Source of the DNA: Protonemura montana
Lineage: Eukaryota > Arthropoda > Insecta > Plecoptera > Nemouridae
Direction: 5' to 3'
NCBI GenBank assembly: GCA_947568835.1
Contig: OX387607.1
Coordinates: forward strand, 6,953,201-7,017,200
DNA length: 64,000 nt
Of this stretch, positions 1-11,359 are shown piece after piece. Made by a program: the position numbers and the translations under genes. Position 1 is the first letter of the stretch. The number at the start of each line of letters is the position of its first letter. The notes under the pieces were generated by a model that saw only the letters and a program-made list of their open reading frames with translations, was not told where the DNA came from and searched no databases.

Positions 1-1750
1 CTTGAGCCAGTAAATAACGTGTGGGACGACCGATCAATTTTCTTTCATCAAATCACTTCTACCATCCGCTGCATGGGTATACCTTTTTAAGTCGGCATTT
101 AAAACTAGAACCTTAATCGAGTTGGCACTCAAATATTAATTACTGAGACATGATCTTGTTGTTTGGCGATAGCATCAACCGATCACAATTGTGAAACACC
201 GAATTGCCAGTTGAAGTGTCACGGACCAATGATAATCGCTCGTGGATGCTGCACATTATTTTCAAACAGAATTGGTATTCATGATGTTTAGAGTGGGCCA
301 TCATTCACGGCGATTTCAAGAATCGATTGTCGTTGTCGTTTGCGGCGTGTAATTTTGTGGCTAATACCTCGAGAGCTGTCAAGTTTTTATTGGTGTTTTG
401 ATCATTCTTTGTAAGTGGCCCCTCCCGACAAAGCCATGATAAGAAGGTTTACTTCCGTAATAAGTAAGCACGATAAACTTACTATCTGTAGATTATTTAT
501 ACTTTCTCAGGCAATCATAAGAAGGCACTGAAAATTGTGAATTTAATGTACTTTAAATTCGCACCTTTATTTTTTATTTCGTAATTAGATTTAAATGCAG
601 ACTTTGTAGCTTAAAGTACACTTTTTCTAAAACTACCTAGTTTTGCCATTAAAAAAAAACTCTACGTCCTCAATGTAACTTTGCAGGTGCCGGCATCCTG
701 TCGTAATTCAAGATGATCAGATAATTTTTAACCTGCTTAAAACGTGTAGGTGCCAACACCGTACTCTAGCTGCTAGCCAAGGTGCAATGTTACCTAGATG
801 CTTCAAACACATAGATTACCATGTGCCGATGTCGTGTGCTCTATGATATAAGTTGTCTTTGAGTTACCAGTTATCGAGGTGTCGACCTAGGGGGTGTCAG
901 GGGGGAGGTGTTTAATGGAGGACAGTCCCTTATAAGGCAAGGCCGTGCAGAGGCAACTCTCCCGCGCTTGCCGCTGCTAGAAGATCATTTCTCTTGGCGC
1001 CGACGCCATTAGCTTGGCTCAAGGTGCAATGACGACCGTAGAAGAAAAAAACGGAATTGAACGTTATTTACTTCATTCGGGGCTCTTTTTAGGGACTTTA
1101 CATCATTACAGTGAATCATCGGATTTTACTTTTCCTTTTGCGGACAAGTTTTTTTTCATTCTTTTCATAGAGGTAAGATTTCCCTCAAATACTTAGATAT
1201 TGCTGATTTTTATAGTTCAGTGATGATGTTACTAACTTTAATTTTAAAACCAATTCAAGGTAAGCGATAAAATATTCTCAGGTCTAAATACTTCATTTGA
1301 GATTGAGCTTTTCTCCGAATTGTGATACCTATTCAGGAAAGTGTAAAATTGGAGTAACTTTGTTGAGAAAGATGTACTTTCATACCTCAATATTTCATGA
1401 AACAGAATGGTAACGACGAGGATATAGGGTCGATTGCTGGATGAGCGTAGCGAACAAAGCAAAGACTCTGTTTGATTACCCAAAAAAAACAAAAGTTTTT
1501 AGTTTATTTTTACTTTTTACGGGTCAGGTGGCCGAACCGATTTGGATTAAATTTGCAGGAAACCTTCAGAATTTCTAAACTAAGATCCAATATGTTTTTT
1601 AAAACAATCAGCTACATTTTTTTTCTTAGCCCACGATCAACAAAAATTGACATGAATTGTTTCTAGAAGTTTCTTCAAAAAAATCTAGAAACATTTTTAT
1701 AAAAAATAAGATTGAAATTGACAAACGCTATTTGAACTACTACACTATTT

Positions 1751-1925
1751 GAGTCCTAAGTGAAGAACAACTAAATTTCCCAACGTTTCGTAACAGGTAT
1801 ACAAGTTGGGAAATTTAGTTGTTCTTCGCTAAGCATTCAAATCCCAGTTCAAATAGTTTTTGTCAAAACTAGTTCAAACTAGTGGTTAGATAAAATAGAG
1901 TTAGATAAAGTCTAAAAACCAGGAT
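1751..1925. repeat. hairpin repeat, copy 1 of a dispersed family
   Basis: Positions 1762-1784 and 1805-1827 are perfect 23-nt reverse complements around a 20-nt loop. The right flank has the words AAGCATTCAAATCCCAGTTC and GTCTAAAAACCA. The same words flank the larger hairpin at 15.5 kb, and partial copies occur at 44.8 and 56.0 kb. The loop carries CGTTTCGTAAC, also seen at 15.5 kb. Words of the type ACGAAACGTCGGG are known from Penelope-like element termini, but no reverse transcriptase is present, so the family assignment is inference. Confidence 0.6.
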
Positions 1926-2254
1926 AAGGTTGAAATTTGCAGGTAAGTTTGAAATGGCAAAAATTTTAAAACACAATATTAAACGGGTCTTTGGTGAACC
2001 ATTTCCAAAGAAAACTAAAGAAAAGGACAAAATAAAATACGCTCATCTGAATTTCGCAAATAAAATAGCGTTATCAAAGTCCCAGGGTAAAGATATCGAA
2101 CCAATTGCCGTCCCTTATCTCAGGTACGGCCCAATCGGACACCAAGATTAACCAACAGTAGTGAAACATTATCGTACGACAACTTTTTCGACAACTTTTG
2201 TCGATTTTGTTGATTTTTGTCGAATGCGTAAAAATTGTCACTTCCTTCGAACGG

Positions 2255-2360
2255 TTCGGCGTGTTGGAAACGTCGGTTCTCGTAAAATCACCGAAGTTAA
2301 GCAACACTGAGCTAGGTCTAGTATTGGATGGATGACCATCATGCCCAAGACCAGTTGTTC
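2255..2360 (+). pseudogene. 5S rRNA-derived sequence (pseudogene or SINE3-type head)
   Basis: The stretch contains CGTCGGTTCTCGT, then ATCACCGAAGTTAAGCAAC, then GTATTGGATGGATGACC. These match in order and spacing the middle and internal control region of animal 5S rRNA: the GGTTCTCGT helix, box A AAGCAGC, and box C GGATGGGTGACC. The first 30 and last 20 or so bases are degraded and no T-run terminator follows directly, so it is unlikely to be a functional 5S gene. It is either a lone 5S pseudogene or the head of a 5S-derived SINE; only one copy is present here. Confidence 0.75.
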
Positions 2361-4199
2361 GGGAGAGAGGTTGGAGGGATGAACGATAGTACAAACCTTG
2401 ATTCGCTTTGTTTATCAACCTCTCAAAAGTAAGGGTTTGTGGAGGAATCCTGTATAGGCGCTTTGAAGGACAAACGCAACGCCAAAACACACCATAGAAA
2501 AACTTTTCTTAACTTTCCATCTAAGAATCAACACCTCGCAAGTGCTGCAGTATTGGAAAATCATACATTTTTATGTATTTTAACGTTTATTTCAGTGCTC
2601 GAAGATCTTAAGCATGAAGTTATTAAATAATCTTCATTTTTGCCAAAAGGCGTGCTGCCAAAAACTGACGCTAAAACCACAAATAAAAAAAATGTAATGC
2701 GGACAAACTCGTTGTATGACGTGATGTAGTTTTGACATGCGTCAATTCATAAAATGCATTAATTTAGATTATATGATGTGATATTATAGATGCTAACAAA
2801 TAAATTGTTTGATCGGTAGATTTTTCTTGCACATAATTCGCCATTATCGAATTCGCCATAAACATATCGCCCAAAATTAAAAACATTGTTACTTGCCTCT
2901 GGCCCCATGTAAATTGTCAATACAGAGCAACGCCAGGACCAAGCTAGGACTACTCTAGAACCGTTTCATAAACCCTGGCTCGCCGCCAACCTTGCACCAT
3001 CCCAGGCGTGCGGATTGCATAACTTTGGTTCTGTCAGTTTCAATAGCAGCTGATCGCCACAGGCTTGTTGACAGCGAGTGTTTGTGTTGAACCACATTAT
3101 TTTTATTTTTAAGGACACAGGCATAGCACAGGTATAGTCTTTGGACACAGGTATGTATCTCTGCTTCTGTCAACTATTTTGATTTATGTTCTCGATGAAA
3201 GCGTGCTAATGGTGCAAATCGCACTATGTTTGAAACGACTACCGTAGAGTGTGCATAATTCAAGTAAAGTTCAAATTTCAAATTGTTGTTTACTTACCCA
3301 ATTACTGTTGCACATGCATAATTTTCCAAAAATCTTCAAACAATGCATAACATTAAAATATGTGACAACATATGTATTTAATGATTTTTCTTGCGTCATA
3401 AAGACGAGTATTGTGTGGTAACTGGATCTTCACGATTTTGGGGGTGTCACTTCAAGTCAGTGCCTCGAAGCCTCGCCATGGCTTAGCATATCTCATTGCG
3501 TACACCCACTCAGTGAATTACATTCAATTGAGCTTACCGATGTTCCATGGTGCTTTGCAAGGAAAAAGGAAGTCTCAAAATACCTGTGGGTCATTTCACA
3601 TCAAACCGGCACACTTGTCACTAAATTCACCAAAGGATTTTTTTGAAGTTTTTATGCTAACTAGTGTGGTCTTTTAGAGGTCCGCGCGTGCACAGTTTTG
3701 CATTATTATACAAAACTCCTGATGTTTAAAAAGAACTATTCAAGCTATATAGACTTGTGGTTATCAGCGTTAGAAAAAACATTAAAAACTTAGTGGAAAA
3801 CAGTTTCAAAATTTTGTATAAACCCCAACAGCTTGTTGGATACACTTTCTACATCTATGTTTTTTGAAACGACTAAAATCTACGTCTTCAAAAACGTTCA
3901 AATTTTTTATTTTGCAAAATTGACAAAATTGACAAAATTTGCAAAATTTTGACAGCTGCAAAATTTAATTGTTGCCACTGTACAGGTTCACGAGAAAAAA
4001 AATCCACCGTTATGCATGCGTCAAAAAAGCAAGGTTTTTGCTCAGTCCCGAGAGTTTAGAAGTTCATAACTATAATAAGTGTTCTAAAACTAGATGGAAC
4101 TTTCAGAAAAAGTTGTTCTTGTAGGTATCTAGGCTGGTTCAAACTTGTATGTTTGGCACTTTTTAAGTTTTAGAGAAAAAAAATCCACTGTTCCCCAAT

Positions 4200-4800
4200 T
4201 GCGTCAAAATGAACAGTTTTTAGGGACACTTGACTCTTGAGTCAAGGTGGGTCGCAAGAGTGGGTCGCAGGTTCGAAGCCCGGTCGCCCAGCTTCCAACT
4301 TCTCGGGAAAAGATAAGTAAAATGTAAACAATTCCCGTGTGCTTAAATTGGCTGGCAGAAAATTTCGTTGTAGAGAGAATACTTTCATCTAATTCCAGAT
4401 AAGTTTTTTGATACAATAATCCAGCTAATTTCTTGTACAAATCATTTATAATGGGCTCTCCTTTGCTATTAAAATATCTGTTATTCCCTCGACTTATGTC
4501 GATGGCAGATTGAATCGGTCGCATCTCCATCAACTTGAACCGACCGTACTGAGTTCGTATCTCAGCCGGTCGTCGATTTATGAATTACGCAATTTTGTTG
4601 TCCATAAATCGGAGACTGAACTAAATTATTATCGAAAATTTTCATCACGTGTATAGTAACAAATCCTTCAACACGCACCGGTCCTAACGGTGCGAGTTGT
4701 CTGAGGTTCGATCCTCGGCTATTCCAACTTTTTCCAAAGCACTTAATCTGGAATATAATTCGTTGAAGTGTGGTTGAAGGTAAGGCGATAAAAGAGTCCA
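4200..4800. repeat. left-arm-only segment with two tRNA-like T-arms
   Basis: This segment interrupts the left arm and has no counterpart in the right arm, where the flanking sequences are nearly adjacent. It contains a perfect T-arm-like hairpin at 4549-4565 (CTGAG, loop TTCGTAT, CTCAG), a B-box-like GGTTCGATCC at 4705-4714 and GTTCGAAGCC at 4271-4280. It may be an insertion on the left or a deletion on the right. Confidence 0.5.
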
Positions 4801-4889
4801 AAGTAAATTTTTGAAAATGATTAACTAAATTCTATATTATTTCTTATTTATTACATTATTATTTATTTATTTACATACGATCTATACCT

Positions 4890-4982
4890 CTTCACTTGCA
4901 CGGTGGCTGCTTGGCTAATTGGTGGCAAGCTGGCTTGAGATTGAACAGTGGTCTCGAGTTCAAATCCTGGCAGATTTTTTTT
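4890..4982 (+). repeat. tRNA-like module with A box, B box and T run
   Basis: An A-box-like TGGCTAATTGG at 4912-4922 is followed by a B-box-like AGTTCAAATCC at 4957-4967, then a T run at about 4975-4982 as in RNA polymerase III units. The mirror copy lies in the right arm at about 9,436-9,545 on the minus strand. No full acceptor stem is formed, so it is not a functional tRNA gene. Confidence 0.55.
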
Positions 4983-5355
4983 GTAGACAGGATAGTAGTG
5001 ATGGGTTTTCCGATTTTTCGAGTAAAATTTGGCGGAGGTCTGTGTCAAAACAAGCCAGTGTGATGACGATCATCTGACGGCGGCGGCGATGGCGGTTGTT
5101 TTCAACTACACGTGATCAGGTTGGTAAAGGCCAAGACTCTAATGAGTCGACCAATTTCGGGACACCAGTTTTGAATCCCGGCGCCGCCACCGGACGGCAG
5201 TTGTTCTGCTAGATGGAAGCTCTGTGAGCTTTGAGTAAACGAAAATATAACATTCGGAAAATATCTTCGATGCTATACAGATTCGAATTCTGCGTTCGAA
5301 GTAAGTAATTCAATGTAATTGTTTCATTTGTTAAAACCTAAGAATATATCGACTG

Positions 5356-5418
5356 CTCTTGTAGTCAAGCGGCGAGGCCGTTCGGTCGATGTGGTAAAGG
5401 TTCCACGATCGAATCCCG
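5356..5418 (+). repeat. tRNA-like module in left arm
   Basis: TAGTCAAGCGGCGAGGC at 5362-5378 resembles the D-arm/A box of Leu/Ser tRNAs. GATCGAATCCC at 5407-5417 resembles a B box. The mirrored right-arm copy (9,050-9,106, minus) keeps a better A box (TAGTCAAGCGGTTAGGCC) and TTCGAATCC. Confidence 0.55.
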
Positions 5419-6117
5419 GCCAAGGAGTAACAGTGTGATATTTTTGTTAACATCAGGCGTATCAACATCCGGGTATGGATCGAGTACATTTTATATCCAA
5501 CAGGTTGCGCTGGGGGTCACGGTGCGTCTTAACACGACTGTGTGTTTGGTGAAACTTTACAAATAAGAGTAAATGGGCCCTGTCAACGAGCAACGGGTTT
5601 CGACGGGCGGTCTACCAGTCGGGCTCTAATGTGTGCATATTCGAGATCGGTGGTGGCAAATGGTGAAATCCCATTTATTGGAGTTGCCGAGCGCTTCTAC
5701 ACCGGTAGTTGTAGCGATCGGGTTGCTCTTGCTTGCGAGGACGACTAATAATCGTCCAGGATATTATACCATCTTTTAAAGATAGATTCCCGGAACGGGA
5801 ATACAGTTCGAAACCGAGCTAAACAGAGGGTGCGGACGATGTCACGTACGTACCCAGAAGGCCAAGTTTTCTAGACGTCACCTGTAGGCAGAATCTGGAA
5901 CTACCGCAGGTCCCTGAGGTAAAAAATCATCGAACGGAGAAAAATCTCACAAAAAACCAAAAATGTTATATGTCCAGACGGTAGTACCATATTCTGCGAA
6001 CAGGTGGCGCTGGTTGTCGCTAACACTAAGTACCGTTCCTCTATACTTGATGCTAGACGTAGGAGCTGCACACGGGGTTTGGGGTCGTGGGAACGGCCCG
6101 CAAAATTGGCGGATCCA

Positions 6118-8179
6118 AAACCCATTTGGACCAGACCGTTTGCTCGTGCGGTTAAAGGCATGGAAACAAATAGTCACTTCGTCGATAGAAAGTGGAAGCA
6201 CTAGGTTCGAATCACGTTCTTACCAAAACGCTGTGCGGATTTTTTTTTGTTTTTTTTTGGGCGAATTGTTAAGACAGTAGCAAAATTGCCGGGCGCTCCT
6301 GGCGCTTCGCGCCAGTCGCACCCGCCAATTTTGCGGGCCGTTCCCACGACCCCAAACCCCACCTATACCCCGTGTGCAGCTCCTACGTCTAGCATCAAGT
6401 ATATAGGAACGGTAGGTACTTAGTGATAACTTCAATCAGCGCCACCTGTTGGCAGAATCTGGTACTACCGTCTAGACGTTTAAAAATTTTGATCTTTGTT
6501 CAATAGTTTGATACGTCATAAACTGGCGGTAGTTCCTGATTCTGCCAACAGGTGGCGCTGATTGAAGTTAACACTAAGTACCTACCGTTCTTATATACTT
6601 GATGCTAGACGTAGGAGCTGCACACGGGGTATAGGTGGGGCTTGGGGTCGTGGGAACGGCCCGCAAAATTGGCGGGTGCGACTGGCGCGAAGCGCCAGGA
6701 GCGCACGGCAATTTTGCTACTGTCTTAATCATTCGTCCAAAAAAAAATCCAAACCAAAAAGAGGTCTGAACGGGCTTCGAACCTAGTACCTCCACGTTCT
6801 TTCGACGAGGTAATAAATTCATTCTATGACTTAAACCCCACGACCATGCGGGCTTTTCTATCCAGTTGTATTTTTGAGATATTTAAACCTCTTTTGACTG
6901 CCACTACCTCTGGTGGTTGTTGGATATCGTATTCCAACCCATTTGGACCAGCCCGTTTGCTCGTGCGGTGAAAGGCATGGAAAGAAATGGTCACTTCGTC
7001 GATAGAAAGTGGAAGCACTAGGTTCGAATCACGTTCTTACCAAAACGCTGCGCGGATTTTTTTTTTTTGTTTTTTTTTGGGCGAATTGGTAAGACAGTAG
7101 CAAAATTGCCGGGCGCTCCTGGCGCTTCGCGCCAGTCGCACCCGCCAATTTTGCGGGACGTTCCCACGACCCCAAACCCCACCTATACCCCGTGTGCAGC
7201 TCCTACGTCTAGCATCAAGTATATAGGAACGGTAGGTACTTAGTGATAACTTCAATCAGCGCCACCTGTTGGCAGAATCTGGTACTACCGTCTAGACGTT
7301 TAAAAATTTTGATCTTTGTTCAATAGTTTGATACGTCATAAACTGGCGGTAGTTCCTGATTCTGCCAACAGGTGGCGCTGATTGAAGTTAACACTAAGTA
7401 CCTACCGTTCTTATATACTTGATGCTAGACGTAGGAGCTGCACACGGGGTATAGGTGGGGTTTGGGGTCGTGGGAACGGCCCGCAAAATTGGCGGGTGCG
7501 ACTGGCGCGAAGCGCCAGGAGCGCACGGCAATTTTGCTACTGTCTTAATCATTCGTCCAAAAAAAAATCCAAAACAAAAAGAGGTCTGAACGGGCTTCGA
7601 ACCTAGTACCTCCACGTTCTTTCGACGAGGTAATAAATTCATTCTATGACTTAAACCCCACGACCATGCGGGCTTTTCTATCCAGTTGTATTTTTGAGAT
7701 ATTTAAACCTCTTTTGACTGCCACTACCTCTGGTGGTTGTTGGATATCGTATTCCAACCCATTTGGACCAGCCCGTTTGCTCGTGCGGTGAAAGGCATGG
7801 AAAGAAATGGTCACTTCGTCGATAGAAAGTGGAAGCACTAGGTTCGAATCACGTTCTTACCAAAACGCTGCGCGGATTTTTTTTTTTTTTTTTTTTTTGG
7901 GCGAATTGGTAAGACAGTAGCAAAATTGCCGGGCGCTCCTGGCGCTTCGCGCCAGTCGCACCCGCCAATTTTGCGGGACGTTCCCACGACCCCAGACCCC
8001 ACCTATACCCCGTGTGCAGCTCCTACGTCTAGCATCAAGTATATAGGAACGGTAGGTACTTAGTGATAACTTCAATCAGCGCCACCTGTTGGCAGAATCT
8101 GGTACTACCTTCTAGACGTTTAAAAATTTTGATCTTTGTTCAATAGTTTGATACGTCATAAACTGGCGGTAGTTCCTGA
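6118..8179. repeat. 820-bp tandem array with internal inverted modules
   Basis: Positions 6,421-7,240 and 7,241-8,060 are nearly identical full units with a period of exactly 820 bp. Partial units extend the array to about 6,118 and 8,179. Each unit holds a roughly 200-bp GC-rich module in both orientations (for example 6,545-6,740 and, inverted, 7,085-7,290), separated by a tRNA-like spacer and an AT-rich spacer. GCCAACAGGTGGCGCTGA marks each module edge. Short frames here that begin MKLTLSTYRSYI or MKLSLSTYRSYI are by-products of the repeat, not genes. Confidence 0.85.
6138..6249 (+). repeat. tRNA-like module, first array copy
   Basis: TGCTCGTGCGGTTAAAGGC at 6141-6159 (A-box-like) is followed by GGTTCGAATC at 6204-6213 and a T run at about 6240-6248. 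The same module recurs 820 bp and 1640 bp downstream (B boxes at 7021-7030 and 7841-7850, T runs at about 7058 and 7876). Inverted B boxes in the same array at 6774-6783 and 7594-7603 (minus) also have A runs, that is minus-strand T runs, about 30 nt beyond them. Confidence 0.5.
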
Positions 8180-9049
8180 ATTTTGCTACTGTCTAATAAT
8201 ACGCCTAAAAAAAATTAATTTCGTTCAACTGCGTCGAGGATTGGACGTGATTCGAACCTAGATGTTCCCCATTCAAATGGTCAGGCAAACGATGTATTCG
8301 ATGCCTTTATTCACAAGACCATGTAGACGTAAGTCTATATTGGTATTTTTGAGATATATAAGTCTCCAGATTCCGGCTAAAACGGGTGGAAAATCCATTC
8401 CAACAGTCAATAACTTCCTCCGTCGAGTTGATTCGATCTAGGTTGCGGATAATTTTCATTTAACCAAAGCAACGACAATACCATTGTGCCACGCAGACGA
8501 CTATGCATTGAGGAGAAAGATGAACCTTTTTAAATTTCATGTTTGAAACCCGGCCTACTAGGTATGTACATGACATCGACCGCAGCTTCTATTTAGTTCG
8601 GTTTAGTACCGCATTCCCGTTAGCAGTCCGGAAATTTACCTTCGCATTTTTTTAGAATATAAAGGATTATTACTATTCGTCCTCCTAAGCAAGTGCTAGA
8701 CCCGGCCGACATACCAAGCAGCGCAGAAGTACTAGACCTTCACACCTATCAGTGCAAAAGCACTCAACAACTCAAAAATGGGCTTAAACCATTTGCAACA
8801 AGCTAACGCGATTGCAAGCCTAGAGGCTGACTAGTGGAATGCCAGTCAAAGCCCGATGCACGGTGGTAGTGCCCCGATTTACTCTTATCTGTAAAGTTTT
8901 ACCAAACAGCCAGTCGTGTTAAGACGCACCGTGACCCCCAGCGCAATCTGTTGGATATCAAATGTACTCTATCAATCAATGCGAGAATTTGGTCGGTAAC
9001 CCGGATGTTGATACGCCTAATTTTAACAAAACTATGATAATACTGGCCA

Positions 9050-9108
9050 GGATTCGAACGTGGGCCCTATATCACGTCAACCAAGCGGCCTAACCGCTTG
9101 ACTACAAG
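9050..9108 (-). repeat. tRNA-like module in right arm (mirror copy)
   Basis: On the minus strand TAGTCAAGCGGTTAGGCC (9,088-9,105) precedes CGTTCGAATCC (around 9,050-9,060). It is the inverted partner of the module at 5,356-5,418 and is the most tRNA-like A box in the element. Confidence 0.55.
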
Positions 9109-9579
9109 AGTAGCTTATATATGCCTATGCAGAATCCGAATCAGTTAATCGAAGATGTTTTTCAAATTTTATATTTTTGTTTACTCAAAACTCCCAGATC
9201 TTTCATCTAGCAGAACAACTGCCGTCCAGTGGCGGCGCCGGGATTCGAAACTGGTGTCCCGAAATTTGGTCGACTCATTAAAGTTCTGGCCTTTACTAAC
9301 ATGACCACGTGTAGTTGAAAACAACCGCCGCCGCCGCCGTCAGATGCTCGTTATCACACTGGCTTGGTGGGGTGTTACCCCCACATATGTTTTACTCGAA
9401 ATATCAGAAAACCCTTCACTGCCATCCTGTCCACGAAAAAAAATCTGCCAGGTTATGAACTCGGGACCTAATGGTCGGGAACTCGGGACCTAACCTAAGA
9501 CTCGAAGCAAGCTTGCTACCAAAGATCCAAGCAGCCACCCTGCAGGTGGGGAGGTATAGTTTGGATATATATTCTGTAT

Positions 9580-9672
9580 CATCCATATATATATATATTA
9601 TTTATGTCTATTATTCTATATTTATATTTATATCTATATATATTATCTATATTCTATATTATCTATATTCTA
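9580..9672. repeat. AT-rich simple repeat
   Basis: Low-complexity TATATC/TATTCTATAT tracts. Its partner in the left arm (about 4,830-4,880) is also AT-rich but shorter. Confidence 0.8.
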
Positions 9673-10325
9673 ACAATTTCAAAAGTACTTAATAATTCCA
9701 GTAATATTCCAAGCACTAAAAAATGCCAATCAGAAAAGTTTGCACCAGCCAAGATAGTTTCAGCTAGTTATTAGAACATGTATTATAGTTATACACTTCT
9801 AAACTCTCGGTCCTAAGCAAAAACCTTTTACGCTTGGATGAACGGTGGATTATTTTATTTCTTGAACCTGTACATAGCCAACAATTACATTTTTCAGCAG
9901 TCAAAATACATCTATAAGTAACGTTTAATAAAAATTGAGATCGTTTTTGAAAACACATATTTTTTTATGGTCGTTTCAAAAAACGTAGATGTAGATAGTG
10001 TATCCAACAATTTGTTGGCGGCTTTTCAAAATTTTCAAACTGTTTTTGACTAAGTTTTTAATGTTTTTTCTAACGATAAAAACCGCAACTTGAATAGTTT
10101 TTTTAGATATCGGCTATAATACAAAACTGTGTACGCTTGGACCGCTAAAAGAGCCCAACTTTGGAAGGTCATATATCCCACAGTAGTTGGCCTAAAAATT
10201 TCAAAAAAATACTTCTGTGCATTTGGTGACTGGGGCAACAATTTCTGAAAATTTCAAAAGAATCCGAGATGTGAATGTAGAAAAAAAATCCAAGTGGGCC
10301 TGCCGGTTTGATGTGGAATGACTAT

Positions 10326-11359
10326 ATATTTTCACTAGGGGGGAACACCCATTGTAGCGACAAACTTTTTATAAAATATACTTCAATTACCTCATTGTTT
10401 TCGTTGTTGTACAAATATCAATGGCATGCATGCATATGGATTTTCTTTGAAATTTCGAGTGACAGTGATTTTGGAGGAAATATGTACCTACTATGCCTAA
10501 ACAATTTTTGTGCTAGGAGTGTGTCTCTACCCTAACGTGCGCGAAAAAGGCATTTATTTAGTCATCCTATTGTCTACGCCCTCTTGCACACGTGAAACAA
10601 TGTCACACTTAGCTCTCGGAAGATCTCAAAGATAGTATCTAATTTCAGCTATCGATGACGCGAGAGCGACGCTGTGTGGCATATGATTATAAATCTAACC
10701 GAGCCTGGCCTGTTACAGGAATCTAGTCTTGCCTTATTTGCATCAGGGTGGAGTCACCACTCAGAGCACTTGTTAAGTACTGTGCGTCGAATTATACTGA
10801 TTATAACAAGCTAAATAAAAATGAATTTGAATAATACATTAAAAGGAAACATAAATTACAGAGACATACGCGCGGCAGATTTCAGTTAGCTTGACAGCGA
10901 TTATGTAGATGCAATTGCGTAAATTTGCGTATTGATGAAGTCGGCGAGCGCCAATTCTCAGCTAGCAATTAAACGAGCTTGTAATGATTGTTATGTGTCA
11001 CAATGGAAAAAGATTGCTCGTGATGTGCTATCCCTCGCCAAACCACTCTATTCCCAAGCCTGTTCCATTGTGAGTTGCATATCTTCTTCGAAGATCGGTT
11101 CATGATGAACTCCACCCCCATCTGTTTCATCTGCTAACTGTTTTGTTTCGAAATTACCGCTAAATACCGTTAATTAGAGATTTTTCATGCGATAAGAAGT
11201 AATTTTCGATTTATTAATCACGAAAGTTTTGCTAAATCTCGAAAATGAACGTCTTAAATTTGAATTGCACACTTAATTTGGGATCCACGATGCCGTGAAC
11301 ATGATTCTATTCACTCTGAATTCTTTGCAAAAAAAGACGGAACATCCGTCAATCTGCCA
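10326..11359. other. upstream region of the pyruvate kinase gene
   Basis: There is no coding frame with support. TATAAA occurs at 10,688-10,693, but no clear initiator follows at the right distance. The region may include a 5' untranslated exon of the downstream gene. Confidence 0.35.

Larger units (their letters stand above)
1..3587. other. gene-free AT-rich stretch
   Basis: I see no convincing protein gene here. Open frames are short, lack family resemblance and have no splice partners. The stretch holds a hairpin repeat near 1.75 kb and a 5S rRNA-derived fragment near 2.3 kb, listed separately. The GC-richer patch at about 880-1020 could be regulatory but shows no recognisable gene start. 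Confidence 0.5.
3588..10325. mobile_element. giant foldback (inverted-repeat) element
   Basis: The left arm (about 3,590-5,875) and right arm (about 8,540-10,325) are imperfect reverse complements along their whole length. Outer ends read GTCATTTCACATCAAACCGG on the left and, reverse-complemented, GTCATTCCACATCAAACCGG on the right. Matching blocks include the 3,750-3,900 / 9,960-10,110 pair, the GC-rich 5,065-5,215 / 9,200-9,350 pair and the 5,440-5,600 / 8,870-9,010 pair. The left arm has about 600 bp (4,200-4,800) with no partner. The centre is an 820-bp tandem array. No transposase frame is seen inside, so the element is non-autonomous. The terminal GTCATTYC resembles the ends of the intact transposon at 45.8 kb. 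No clean target duplication is visible, perhaps because the ends are eroded. Confidence 0.8.

Noticed and set aside
1014-1196. 60-residue frame starting MAQGAMTTVEEKNG
   Set aside because: Short, no splice sites leading to further exons, no family resemblance.
5356-5418. Functional tRNA gene
   Set aside because: A and B boxes are recognisable but acceptor and T stems do not pair; it is a tRNA-like module of the foldback.
6220-8075. Repeated 60-80-residue frames (MKLTLSTYRSYI... and MKLSLSTYRSYI... types) in both strands
   Set aside because: They come from the inverted module of the 820-bp array; open in both orientations, no domain, no start context.
6118-8179. Tandem repeats considered as a CRISPR-like array
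   Set aside because: Units are 820 bp, there are no unique short spacers and the DNA is animal nuclear.
10688-10693. TATAAA upstream of the pyruvate kinase gene
   Set aside because: Lies about 700 bp from the start codon without a matching initiator; chance occurrence is likely in AT-rich DNA.
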